Shown here: positions 34,270 to 45,611 of the stretch, one piece after another
How positions within the stretch are numbered: position 1 is the first letter of the stretch
Layout of the letters: the number at the start of each line of letters is the position of its first letter
Source of the DNA: Pristionchus mayeri
Taxonomy: Eukaryota; Nematoda; Chromadorea; Rhabditida; Neodiplogasteridae
Length of the DNA: 64,000 nucleotides
Assembly (NCBI GenBank): GCA_036245805.1
Contig: BTRK01000005.1
Coordinates: 42,395,216 to 42,459,215 of the forward strand
Direction: 5' to 3'
Program-made: the position numbers and the translations under genes
Notes under the pieces: model-generated
Database searches by the model: none
What the model saw: the letters and a program-made list of their open reading frames with translations, nothing else
Told to the model about the DNA's origin: nothing

Positions 34270-36880
34270 TCAATATTCAATATTCAATATTTTATTCAAG
34301 CCTCAGGTCAATAACCTGTTGAAAGGAACGGCCATTCCATTGGATGGGATCTCTTCTGCACTTATTAGCCCATGTTACTCCAAATACTTTGACAAATTCG
34401 TCCCGCCATCTGATTTTTGGGCGTCCAGGAGGTCGCAATCTATCCCACGGTGTCCAATTGAGAATTCTTGTAGTCCATCTATTGTCGTCCAGCGTAGCTA
34501 GTCTCTTCGCCCAATTCCATTTTCTCCGCATCGCTCGTACTCGAATGTCCTCTAAGGGCACCTTCCTACTGAGCCAATCGTTGGTCTTCCGATCAAATCT
34601 AGTCACGCTGGCCATTTTCCTCATCATAGATCTCTGTGCTACAATCAGTCTTTTCCGCTCAGACTTCGTAGTGCTCCAAACTTCACTTCCATAAAGAAAA
34701 CTCGGCTCGATGCACATTCTGAATACTTTTGTCTTGAGCGCCATTGCCACACTTCGACTAGTCATGAATTCTTGAAACTTGTTAAATGATCTCCATGCTG
34801 CACCTATCCTCCTATTCAATTCCAGCTTCAAGTCCTGATCGAATGATAAACGAACACCCAGGTAGATGAATTGATTAACATATTCTAGCGTTTTGCCATC
34901 TATTCGTTGAGGAGTTGGTACTGTATTGCACATCATAACTGTCTTTTTCTGATTGATTTCCAATCCTGCATACTTGCTTTCAGTGCATAATTGACTTAGC
35001 ATGGTTCCAATCTCCTTTGAGCAATGTGAAATTAAGACAATGTCATCCGCGTATCGTAAATGATTCAGTTTCTCTCCATCCACTTCAATTCCACATCCTT
35101 CCCAATTCAGCTTACGGAAAATCTCTTCAACGACTGCATTGAAAAGGTGTGGTGAGATCGGATCCCCTTGTTTGACTCCTCTTTCAATCTCGATAGGAAT
35201 TTTGTCTTGTCCAATTCGCACTGATACTTGGCTTGCATTGTATATGAATCGCAGGGTATTGATTATTTTGGGATGAATACCGTGATTTGAAATAGCTTCC
35301 CACACTTTGTCAAATTCGACGCCATCAAACGCTTTTTTTGTAGTCAATAAACACGAGATATACGGGGAAACGATATTCCTCTGATTTTTGGAGTAATTCT
35401 GTTAGAGTGAAAATATGGTCCGTAGTAGAGAAATTCCTTCGAAATCCCGCTTGCTCTCTGGTCTGATTGTCGGAAAATTGATTCGCAATTCGTGAGTCGA
35501 TTACTGAAGTGAATAACTTGTAGATTATGTTCAACAACGAAATCGGGCGATAGTTCGAAATGTCCAAGACGTTTCCTTTTTTGAATATCAGAGATATTGT
35601 TGCGTCGGATAATTCGTTGGGAACACACTCTTCTAATATCCACTTCTTGAATAGATCTGTGATGGGACGCGTAAGCAATTCCATTCCGCATTTCAACATC
35701 TCTGCTTTAATTCGATCAGGTCCGGGTGCTTTGTCATTCTTCAACTGCACGATTCCTCTTTTGATTTCACTTTCTAAGAATGGTAAGAACTGATCATTAC
35801 ATCGGAAATGTCTCCTTTTTGGCCTTATCGTGCGTTTATACAACTCATTGTAGAATGATTTGACAAGTGAGTGAATCTCCGATTTGTTCTTGGCGACAGT
35901 ACCGTCATTCTTCTCCAACTGGCTGAGTTGAGTCTTGCCTATTTGAGAGGCTTGCAAAGCTCTCTTGGTACTCTTCCCATAATACACGGCTCTCCGCACA
36001 GTCTCCACGTGTCCGCGGTATAAGTCGTCCTTGATGGAGAAACGAAGGGCCTTTCCCGTGAGTGAAAAGTTGATTCTGTTAAGAGGCGTATTTGGGGTGT
36101 ACTTCAGCCTCCTTCTTTCATCAAACAGCTGTTTCGTTCTATTGGAAAATCGTTCATTGCGTGGTTTGGGGATCATACATTGGCCGGCTGTTGCTATGAG
36201 AGTATTTCGCAATCGATCGTAACCATTGAACTCTTTGGAGATTACTGTATAAATTGCGGTTGTGAACAGTTGCTTAGAAAATTCAGTTGGATTTTTCGCT
36301 TTCCGAGGGAAAAACCGGATTGACGAATCAAGCCGGATCTTTGCCATCACCAAACGATGATCAGAAGTAAACTTGAACTTTCCCACTATTTCCACATCGA
36401 GCACACTTGAGAGATCACGGGTCATTATGTAGTCGATTTGATTCCTTGTACTCATATTCGGGGCCATCCAAGTCCATTTTCTGCTTTCTCTCTTCTGGAA
36501 TCGTGTGTTGAGGAGGTGTAATCTTGTCTCAGCACAGAAGTTAATCAGCATCTGTCCTCGTGAGTTCCTCCTTCCTAGTCCATGCCTTCCAATGAACTCT
36601 TCATCCTCGCTCTGCCTCGATCCGACCTTTGCGTTAAAGTCACCCAGCACAACTAATCGCCACTTTCCACGCCCCGGTAGCGGAGCACGACGCGTGGAAG
36701 TAGCAATCAATCCGCTGAGATCATCCAAAAATTGTACATACTCCTGGTCAGAATGTGAGGTTGTCGGAGCGTACGCATTGATGATTCGTAGGCAATGGTT
36801 CGGGAGGTCGAGGTACGATAAGCGATCACTAACTGAGTGGAATGTTGTGTGTAACAGCCAGGCAGTTTCTCGCTACCGAA
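34270..36880 (-). mobile_element. 5'-truncated RTE-like LINE with an (AATATTG)n tail
   Basis: On the minus strand the element runs from about 36880 to a 3' end at ~34270, directly behind the ORF stop at 34292. The tail is three copies of a 7-bp AATATTG-type unit, in keeping with the microsatellite tails of RTE-clade LINEs. The 5' side is cut within the endonuclease region and abuts a 65-bp repeat copy at 36863. No clear target duplication was found. Confidence 0.85.
34292..36860 (-). pseudogene. LINE endonuclease/reverse transcriptase ORF, frameshifted and N-truncated
   Basis: Reading from 36860 downward: an endonuclease part (NAYAPTTSHSDQEYVQFLDD, VVLGDFNAKVG, QIDYIMTRD, TSDHRLV), then the reverse transcriptase (KAPGPDRIKAEML, NYRPISLL, STTDHIF, KQGDPISPHLF, RYADDIVLISH), and a C-terminal region with WNWAKRLA and PGRPKIRWRDEF. 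These order and motifs fit RTE/BovB-type elements. The frame is broken at a run of seven T (plus strand 35333-35339): FIDYKK is followed by AFDGVEF one base out. About 860 codons remain of a usual ~1000; the first ~100 of the endonuclease are missing. Confidence 0.93.
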
Positions 36881-37271
36881 TTGAGCTATAAGCTCAGTTG
36901 GGTCATCCACAACATTATCCTTTAAGGCAACACGAAACAATTAAAAATAAGCCCCACATCTCTCTCTACAGTCAGTTCCCCCTCAGCATTTCCCTCATTC
37001 ATCTTCTGAAGATGGACGAACTCTGGTATCTCTTTACTATTAGTAGCCTAATAAAATGGCCTCTCGGAGTGAGTTACTAGTAGTACACTAATGCCTTGCG
37101 CTATGGAGGAGAGGAGAAGAGTCCCTATTAGTACACGAAAGGGGATCCCTTTTAGTACACGAATTTCTGACCTGCATTTACTATTAGCACACTAATAAAA
37201 TCGCCCTAGCTATTAGTACACTAAATACGACCAGATTGGAGGGTAAAATCACTATTAGTACACTAAAGAGA

Positions 37272-37688
37272 TCAGCCGCCTCGCGATCTGTGTGTGGATG
37301 CGTGCACCTGCGCGCGCTTTTCCGCGCGCCATTGCGAAATTCCCCGTTTCCTTGTTTCGAGTTGGACAATTATCGATTGCTGCTGATTTTGACCTGTTTG
37401 TTTTTTGTTTTTGTTAAGTGATCGATTTCTGGATGGTGTAGCTCTATTTTGCGAGTAGGACGCTTCCACATTGCCGCCCATTTCGTCCAAAACATAGCTT
37501 TGAAAATCCAAGTATTCTTGTAGCGCGTTGAGTGCTTTACTCTTGTCACTCACGTTGCGTGCCCACAATATTTGCCTTACTTTTGAGCCACTCGTGAGGG
37601 AGGCCGAACAAGTTGATGCAAACGGCAGGCCGGCGAGAAGCAAGACTTCCATCATAATGGCTGGTACGCTTTGACTGTATTTCATCAC
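37272..37688 (-). CDS. unidentified 138-codon open frame inside the TIR element
   Basis: Encodes a Ser/Asn/Gln/Arg-rich product with a segment DKSKALNALQEYLDFQSYVLDEMGG and a basic C-terminus. It begins in a plain AT-rich area without a visible splice acceptor. It could be a gag-like or DNA-binding fragment of the surrounding element. I recognise no family, and it may be chance. Confidence 0.25.
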   Translation of the reverse strand: MMKYSQSVPAIMMEVLLLAGLPFASTCSASLTSGSKVRQILWARNVSDKSKALNALQEYLDFQSYVLDEMGGNVEASYSQNRATPSRNRSLNKNKKQTGQNQQQSIIVQLETRKRGISQWRAEKRAQVHASTHRSRGG

Positions 37689-37977
37689 TAAATTTTATTA
37701 AATAATTTAATGTTTCGGTCAGTGCTACTTCTCGAAAGTGCCAATAAGTTGTCAAAATGGAAACTATCGATCGTGATATTAGGGTAGACCATTTGAATGT
37801 AATTAGGCGTGGTCATTATTTTCTATTTTCTCCTGCCTTTACTAATGTACTAATTGTGCCGAAAACGCAGTGCAATTGAAATGTACGCAGTGTAGATAAA
37901 CCGTCATGGTATACTCATTGAAAAGAGACGCATTCCCGTTTGAGTTTTAAAAGTTTATTGTTTAATTTCCAGGTTTT

Positions 37978-39831
37978 ATTCGAGAAGACGGCCACCTGGG
38001 GGTGATCAACCGCGTGGAATGGATGGAAGACTCCCCATCTCCGAACGTGGGTTTATTTTATTACTGGTAATAACAAGTGCCACACAACAAGTGTTGACGT
38101 GCAGTATTTTTTGTGTGTTCCTTTAATTGCTTGTTTGAATTACTTGTTAGAATCATCAGTTCATTTGACTTCTATTTTATCGAAGCGTCCTGAACGCTCG
38201 TTTTGGAGTGTGAAATTCGCACTCCCCGACGACTTCATTCATGGAGTTACCGGTACCTGCCGTTATAGAAGCTCTGATCTTCATACTACATTCCTAAGAG
38301 TGCATTGCGCTGGCGTCGCACTACAACGAGGAAGGTACTGCCAAGTGCTTCTCCCTCATGTCTGCGAGTGTCATCAAGGCACTGACTTTCAAGTTGTGAG
38401 TTGATCGCCTTGAATTCGTGCTCGGACGCCATGCGGTTTTTTCAGGAACGAAGTTAGGAAGAAAAGATCTGATGATATCAGAGTGCTGGTGAAGGAGGCA
38501 GTGAGGGTGGGATGGACTCCACCCTCCTGGTTTGTGATATTATGTCTGACTGTTACGCAATTGCTTCTTTGAGCACTAGTCATGAGGAAGCCCTTCTTCA
38601 CTACGGTATTCTGGACGGAGAAGATCACGATGCAATCGAAACGCCGAGAAGGTAATTTGTCTGCAGATACAGCCAAAAAAAATATTGCAGTACTCGTTCG
38701 GAGGAAGAGCTGCGGACTGGCGTAGCCCTCTCTCCTACTTCTCACTTGAAGAAGAGGAGAGGACCTCGTCGAGGCCCCAGGTATGTTGGGTATCACGGGC
38801 AAAATGCACTCCTTTGCAGGGTCAAGGCATCGAGACTCGACTTCTCGGGCATCGAACCACCCAGTGCATCCGCAGCCCAACCGGAGACAGGGTACGGAAA
38901 ATTTGGGAATAATGCCATCTACGCTAACAGACTTAGAGGGGATTGTGAATTACACGTTTACTTTGGGCCATTATTGCTGGGTGTTTTTTTAAGCAAAACA
39001 TTTAGATTGACTCCCACCATGAGAAACTCGACGATCGGAGTGGAGACATCGCCCATGCCGAGGTATGTGGCAGATTGGGAAATGTGTTAATTACGGTTAT
39101 ATGAGGGTAGGAGATAGGAGGGGAATTTCCTACCATAGGATGGGAAATTTGATATTTCGGGACAAATTTCAGTAGGCTTTACATTACAAATGATTTAGTA
39201 CCGTGGCGGATGATGGGCGCTATCTGGAGAGAGGTGCTCCCTACTCGCCTAATTCGAGGTATGAGGTTGGAAAATGAAAACTATGGTGCTAGACGAAAAA
39301 ATATTTGTTGTTAGAACAATTAGAATCAGTGAGAAAGCAATTAGAAATCCTAGTGTTCTTCGGGAAAATATATCTTTGCAGTTTCTCGGGTCAGCTCACG
39401 GTGCTCGAGCCAGTTGGAGTCTTCCCCGTCTACTCGCAGAGGTACAACACTTTTTTTGGAACCGAAAGCCCAAATATTTCTGTAGATAACTAAGAATTAG
39501 CTAATTTTCATGGTTAGACAATATTGTAATTATTATAGGATTGAATATGATATTACGTATTCAATTTCATATATAAAAAATAGCGTATAATGCTGAAACA
39601 CGATTAATTTTATGTCCTTGAAATTTGAAATTTCATTAATTAATTACTTCTAAAATAGTATTACGTGGTATCGGTGTTTTCCCAATGTGATGAAAGTAAA
39701 CTGTAGGATTGTAATCACTTCCTTCTAATTTTCGTATTTGCAGTGTCAGTGAGTACTCGATGGCCTCCTACCAGCCGCAAAACGCGACCACGGCCTACCC
39801 CACAGGAATGGACAGAGAATATTTAAATCAG
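37978..39831 (+). CDS. unidentified exon-like segments
   Basis: Several acceptor-bounded open pieces have protein-like composition. 37975-38047, after 'tttccag', encodes GHLGVINRVEWMEDSPSPN. 38301-38396 encodes ALASHYNEEGTAKCFSLMSA. One ending at 39061 has DSHHEKLDDRSGDIAHAE. 39744-39831, after 'tttgcag', encodes ASYQPQNATTAYPTGMDREY. I could not join them into one phase-consistent gene and do not recognise a family. They may be exons of the gene continued at 40399, or of the TIR element that encloses them. Confidence 0.3.
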
Positions 39832-40398
39832 TGAGCTGCTCCATCCATCAAGGCTCTCTTCATGGGCGGAGAAGTTCCCATTCTGTGAGCTGAGCTCTGC
39901 TCATCATTATTTCTTCATTGTTGTTCGTTGAAATAATTGTGTCTTTATTTTTTCACTTGTTTCTCGAAGTTATTTGTTGTTGTTTTTTCTGAAACCTTGA
40001 TTCAATAGACTGAACGTTTATTACTCATAGGGTACGGTAGGGAAAATACCACTCGATCTCTATGTTGTTAATGTTCCTTCCAGTATTAAGAGATAAATCA
40101 GGTATCCGGTGAATTCATGCTGATCAAAGAACACGAGAGACGATTTGTCTTACAGTACACCAATCACTATTAGTACACGAAAGCGAGGCCGCCCCAACCC
40201 TCCCATTTCACTATTAGTGCACGAATTCCTCACCTCCTCTCCCTATTAGTACACGAAATGCGGCAAGTCCCTAATAGTACACTAATAAAGTTACTAATCG
40301 AGTACTAGTTCGGTGGCTAATAGTGATTTTATTAGACTACTAATAGTAAAGAGATACCAGAGAAGCCAGAAACGTATACAATATCGGCGTCTTTGCAG

Positions 40399-40494
40399 GT
40401 CAAGTCAGCTAATACGGATGTCCTGCTGGATGATGACTGCCACGCGCGTGACTTCCAGCAGGATCTTAAGAAGATCCTCCACAAGGAACTCCAG
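40399..40494 (+). CDS. 32-codon exon, copy 1 of a duplicated exon
   Basis: Bounded by TTTGCAG and CAG|GTACGA and open in phase 0. It encodes an acidic/charged peptide with LLDDDCHARDFQQDLKKIL. A second copy at 44932-45032 encodes LLDYDYHARDSQQDLKTI, so the sequence has been duplicated while keeping much of its coding sense. The parent protein is unknown. Confidence 0.5.
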
Positions 40495-40999
40495 GTACGA
40501 TGGGATACGGTAGTGGGGGAATCTGACATTCCGAAGTGTGGATTTGAGGTTGATTATTCTTAACGCAGATATCGGAAGATTGTTTTTGACTGCGCTTTCC
40601 CTTTTCTGATATCATACGAGTGAAACCGCAATTTGTCAGATGCCCTCTAGCGACATTGTGCGCATGACTTCGGTGAAACTCTAACTGTTACCATTACAAT
40701 TCGCCTCGTGCCTTCTAGGGTTGACAATAAGATACGAGGTAGCGAGCTCACTACGCCTCTCCCTACTAGAATTGGAAAACCAGGCGAAGAGGGGAGGAGT
40801 GGTAATGACTCGCTACCTATTCGAATCTCCACCTCTAAATTCTTCTAATTTTCGGGGCTTTCTCAGCGAGAAATTGATGCTTTTGCAAAACTAGACGATC
40901 TTCTAATCATTACAAGCATATTTGCTGGTTACGTATCTGTCGTATAGGAATTAGTAATAACCTTTTAGTAATAATTCCTATCACATATTGCATGCATGT

Positions 41000-42300
41000 G
41001 ACCCAGCGCACTTCGTGCGCCCCGAAAAACGCACATACCGTAGTTAGCTAAACAGCGATTCAAATAGTGTTGACGCGCACTAAATATACTCAGCTTATGT
41101 TTATGCAATTGTTGCCTCGCCCTAAGTTGTCAGTTCGCTCTCGCTCTCTCACCCTAGCTGGTTGACGGCTCTTTTGTTGTAGTATTTTCTCCTATTTAAT
41201 TATTCGTGGATAAACGGTTCGTTTATCCGTCCTCTCCCGTCTACGTGGACACCAACAAGGGACAAGGACACAACAGTATCCCTCGAATGAAACCTAGGTT
41301 TGTCTAGTCTTCGCAAGCGATGTCGCCTTCAGTTATTCGATAAAACTCAAACAATGATCTTGAACAGTTCACAACGTTACCTCATAAATTCCGTATTCTC
41401 TCGTTCCTTTGAGTGTGTGGAACGAGGAGTGTCTCGTGCAAAATTGTTGACAACATTGTTGATAATCTAAAGGCCTCGAGTTGATTATTGCGAGCATCCT
41501 CGCAATTTTTTAATCCTGCCCGTGAAACCGAGATCTGCTCAGTGATTAGTAAGGTAATTCCGTCCGCATTTTTGAAGCTAAAAAAATCTGAATGCAGATT
41601 AGGAAAATGACTGATGATGAGCGGACAGCCCGAAAGTCTCACGTCGATAAATACTGAAGATCTACACCCTTGTAGTTCCCATGGCTTTATAAAGAACACA
41701 GTCTCCCAGATGTAAGGTCACCCACAATGTGCCGTGAGCCGCCGAAGTAAAATAAATAAATACAAATCCTATATCTTTTTCTGTTTCCAACCCTCATCCT
41801 CTGCAGAAGGTGAACATGCGAAGGCTAAAACTCATCTCGCGTGATTTATTTTGCCTGAAGGCCAATTGATCGAGCACTCGGATCACATCGAAGTGACTGA
41901 TCTTCAACAATGTGAGTAAGATAAGCATTCCTTAAGCTTGATTAAGCGCTGGGAGGTGTTGATATTATTTTAGAAGACCAGAAGGAAGAGCGTGAAGCCC
42001 ATCTCTGCGGAGAACCACAACGTGTGATCTTTGATCTTTTATCATAACTATGACCACTTCATTTCATAGTCTTGATGAGCTCGTTCCAGGTATTTTTCCG
42101 CTTTGCGGAATGTCTATTTTTCTGGGCATGGAATGAGATGCAATGCGATGCAGATCCCGGGTTTATGAAAACTTTAATTTACCATCAACCCGGCTGTTTA
42201 TCGCTGCTATTCGGTGCTATTAGTTCAGTCGAAATTTCTCGCTTAATGGGACAAGGTTATTTATGATATATGTCCTTTAAATATAACGGAAATCCTTTAT
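41000..42300. other. no assignable gene
   Basis: A few acceptor-like sites with short open pieces (for example after 'cctctgcag' at 41811 and 'attttag' at 41972) have no partner exons I can join. The rest is AT-rich. The 65-bp repeat occurs at 42180. Confidence 0.35.
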
Positions 42301-42340
42301 CTTTTCATGATTTTCTCATGCCTGTCTGCATCCAACGCAG

Positions 42341-42435
42341 CAGTCTTTCGTTGCAGCTGCAGATTGAAGAATACTGCAAGGTAGCAGCCACGTGTCCAAC
42401 GGCCTGCGACTCGTCAGGCAACGCTGCGAGTAAGA
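42341..42435 (+). CDS. possible exon, LQLQIEEYCKVAATCP
   Basis: After 'aacgcag', an open piece encodes LQLQIEEYCKVAATCPTACD. A diverged copy after 'tttgcag' at 45483 encodes LQLQMGEDSGEITATCPS. Together with the duplicated exon at 40399/44932, this suggests that a gene fragment of two or more exons was duplicated about 3-4 kb apart. No function can be assigned. Confidence 0.3.
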
Positions 42436-43439
42436 AGATCTGTGACATTTAAAAATGGAATGGCTGATGTTTCCCAGTTGCTTATGAGCCCGATTCTCTA
42501 AGAGTCGAACAAAATGTAGTACAGCATTTTTACGAAAACTTGTGGAAAGGGGTTCTCGAGGATGCTGAACACAATGGTCAACTTCATTTTGCGTCATCTC
42601 GACCGGTTGAGCCAGGCTGCATGTAGGCACCATCTACATTTTAGCCGATAACTCATGAACCGATTGATGAAACTTCTTCAAAATTGGACAGATGATGGGC
42701 TGGATGACTTGGATTCTAACGATATTGAATTTGCATATAATTTAGGCTCTTATCGTATTGGTCAGTTCTGAAGAAACGTTTTTTAATACTGAAAATAACA
42801 TTTATATTAGAAGAAATTCGGTGTTGCGGAACATTTACTTGATGTTGAATACTGGAAATAAGGATAACTATGAAAACGTAAATATTTATTAGTATTAACC
42901 ATGCAGTTTCTAGCTGCAGCTTGGCGGTATTACCTCAGCTGCGCGACCATTAACAATGTTTCCTTTGACGACACTGCACAACAAATAAAATCATACGATG
43001 AAGTGACGTGCTTTAGTTGCCCTCAACTGAAAGCTGATTATCAATGGTTCCGTGGTTTCGTTTCTTCAAGAAAATAATAAAACAAGCATCTGTCTCTGCC
43101 TACATGCGAATGAGATATTGATATTATTTGTGGGACAAGCTGGGAATTATCGTCCCAAGTTATTTCACTGTTCTGATGTCCCGCTAGTGAAATCGATATC
43201 TGTCTAGCTCTCAGTGGGGGGGGGGGGGGCGTTTTTTGTGCAAAAGCAGCAGCAAACTGAATAAAGAAATGGTCGACGCATCATAATGCTCTTTCAGTAA
43301 ATAATAATATTTGTGTCTCAAATTCAACATTTGAAATTACCCTTATCGATTGAAAATTGTTTTTTTTTATTTTGCCCAAAAAAAATTGTTTTTTTTATTT
43401 CGTACTGATGTTTTCGTTTATTCACATAATTTACACACT

Positions 43440-44125
43440 TAATTTTGCGGGCTGATTCACGGAGACAGTATGTGAGGTACGATAGATCGACTTTGTGATC
43501 TACCGCTGTCCTGCGTTGGGTTCTGGCCATTGGAAATTCTGGTACAAGCGGATTCGTGCAGAGGGGAGCAAGAAGGTGAAGGTGGGTATAATTAATTTAC
43601 GTACTTGATTGTGAATTGAGAAGAAATAGGGTTAGTTCTTACAGCTTGGGCGATTTTGCCACATTCATATCAACCCGTAAATTTCTCGCTGCCAAGCTCC
43701 GGTATTATCTCAGCTGTAAGTTGACCGGCAAATCTCTTCTTTGGGAAATGGGAAAAAAAACGAAAAATTCTGACCTCAATCTTTAGATATATCAAAGCAG
43801 CTGCAAGACATCAGCAACGTTTCGTTCAGCAGGATTCAGGAAAAGCTATAGATCTTCAATTTTTGGAAATTATTTTTTCGCTGAATAATCCTAAACAAAT
43901 TTACTTGTGGCTGAAATTTGTGTTAATGTATTGGCACCAGTAAAATGTGGTCGAAAATGGTTTGTTACAATCGGGTATTCCGCAATAAGGAAGATTTACT
44001 TGAAATATGGCAGAAGTTTAGTTTCAATGCGGGTTCGGAAGGCGTTGGATTAGGAAAAGTAAATATTACTTACTTGGCAGTTTCTCGCTACTGAATTGCG
44101 CTGTTACCTCAGCGTCGAGGTCATT
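43440..44125 (+). repeat. segmental repeat, copy 2 (partner at 27180-27870)
   Basis: Collinear with 27180-27870, as described there. It is about the same length with small indels. A G homopolymer (43207-43219) and T-rich tracts precede it. Confidence 0.8.
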
Positions 44126-44931
44126 CTCAATAGTTGTTTTTTACGTCCTGGTCTGCAAACAATCATAATCTTCTTCTTCGTGACCTTCTGCAGCCAGTAT
44201 TTTTTCAGGCAAAACGATGGGTTATTTGTTGATCGTGAATCATTAAGAATTGCGATTGTTTAATAATCTCAAACACTTGTGCTAGTAGCTGGAATACATT
44301 TTTTATATCAGCTTCAATTGGCAGGAACATTAGGAGTTCCATGACGAGATTTTCTGTTCCGGAAGTGCCACTTGAGGTGGTTTTAGAGAAAATCCCCGAT
44401 CGGAATCAAAGTTGTAGTCGGAAAGAACTTATTTTTTATTCTTTATTCAATATTTATTCGCATAAAACCGGCAGTTTCTCGCCGCAGCTTGCCTATATTA
44501 TCTCAGCCGCAAGAATGATATTAATAATATCGTAATAGAATAATACATATTATGGTTGTGAATTTGTCCAGAACAAAGAAAAACATAATTGATATGGTCG
44601 AGTCTTACGGAGCGGGTCTCTTAAATTTTCCGGAATGATAGCTGATTAAAAAGGCGATTCCGTGTTGCTGAAAAAAATAGTTGAAATAGGGTCAGAGTTT
44701 GAATTGTAATTCGGTTCAAATCGGTGACAAGGCAAATGCTTATTATCATCAACCCGGCAATTTTTCGCTTGAGTTGAGGTATTTTCTTAGCTGCAAGATA
44801 GTTGCAACAATTTGGACTTATCTGTTGTAGTCAGTTATCTCTCTCTGCCCCCCCCCCTCTTGCGTACCCCTCATTCACCTTCTGCATATGTAAGAATGCA
44901 ATATTGGATACAACTGCCGGCACTCATGCAG

Positions 44932-45032
44932 ATCGATTTAAGTCGTCGAACATGGACGACCTGCTCGATTATGACTACCACGCGCGTGATTCCCAGCAGG
45001 ATCTCAAGACGATCCGACATAAGGCACTCAAG
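44932..45032 (+). pseudogene. copy 2 of the duplicated exon, donor lost
   Basis: Homologous to 40399-40494. The acceptor 'catgcag' is kept. The donor, GTACGA in copy 1, reads GGACGG here, and the following 'atacggtag' is shared. The open frame runs on past the old boundary. Probably a dead duplicate. Confidence 0.5.
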
Positions 45033-45611
45033 GGACGGAATGATACGGTAGACTTTAACGCAAACTATGTACATGAGGATGAAATACCGATATTATTTGG
45101 GGGATGGGTAGGAACGATCATCGCAAGCACTGTCGCTATTCGGATATCACACTAAAGAAACCTATATTTCCCAAGTACTTGTTAGCGACTTGATGTCCAC
45201 TTTTCAATGGAAAGTACCCTAGTAGCAGTCGAAATATGCCGAAACGTTAGGTATTCCAGTTGGCGAATTCATGTTATTTGGCAGCATTTAATGAATTACA
45301 ATGCGGTTGGTGCTAATAATAATTCTGTTTTGGTGTTGTAAATATGTATTCGCATCAATCTGTCATTTTCTCGCTGTTACATGATTCTATTAGTTCTGCA
45401 ATGATGTCTCTCACAATATGATCGTGGAACAACAGGAATACATATATAACCTAATCAAAGTTGTTATCATATCTCTCTTTGCAGTCAGCTCACTTCCTCT
45501 GCTGCTGTAGTCTGCTGCAGCTGCAGATGGGAGAAGACAGCGGAGAGATTACAGCAACGTGTCCATCTACCGGTGCCTCCTGTCCAGTTATATTGTCTTT
45601 GTGAACTATTA

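Larger units (their letters stand above)
37021..40371. mobile_element. candidate 3.35-kb TIR element with subterminal TATTAGTACAC motifs
   Basis: 37021-37058 (CTCTGGTATCTCTTTACTAT..) is mirrored by 40334-40371. Just inside both ends, the word TATTAGTACAC(T/G)AA is repeated about six or seven times (37075-37265 and 40165-40330, opposite orientations), as transposase-binding subterminal repeats would be. I could not find a target duplication ('gacgaa' left, 'aagcca' right). The interior holds unidentified open segments. The boundary with the exon at 40399 is only 27 bp away. Confidence 0.6.
27410..45400. repeat. ~65-bp dispersed repeat, 13 copies across 18 kb
   Basis: Consensus: 'tattcgcatcaacccg', then 'gcagtttctcgctgc', ~14 variable bases, and 'tattatctcagctgcaag'. 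Plus-strand copies are near 27410, 27818, 34124, 36863, 42180, 42880, 43666, 44075, 44451, 44741 and 45345. Minus-strand copies are near 29203-29270 and 32427-32498. The two constant blocks are better conserved than the spacer, and GCTGC/GCAGC words allow local pairing. I found no protein frame shared by the copies. It may be the conserved end of a larger element or a functional binding module. Confidence 0.75.

Noticed and set aside
43200..43225. G homopolymer as a regulatory quadruplex
   Set aside because: A plain run of about 13 G in intergenic repeats; similar C or G runs occur at 459, 31710 and 59180, so no specific role is supported.
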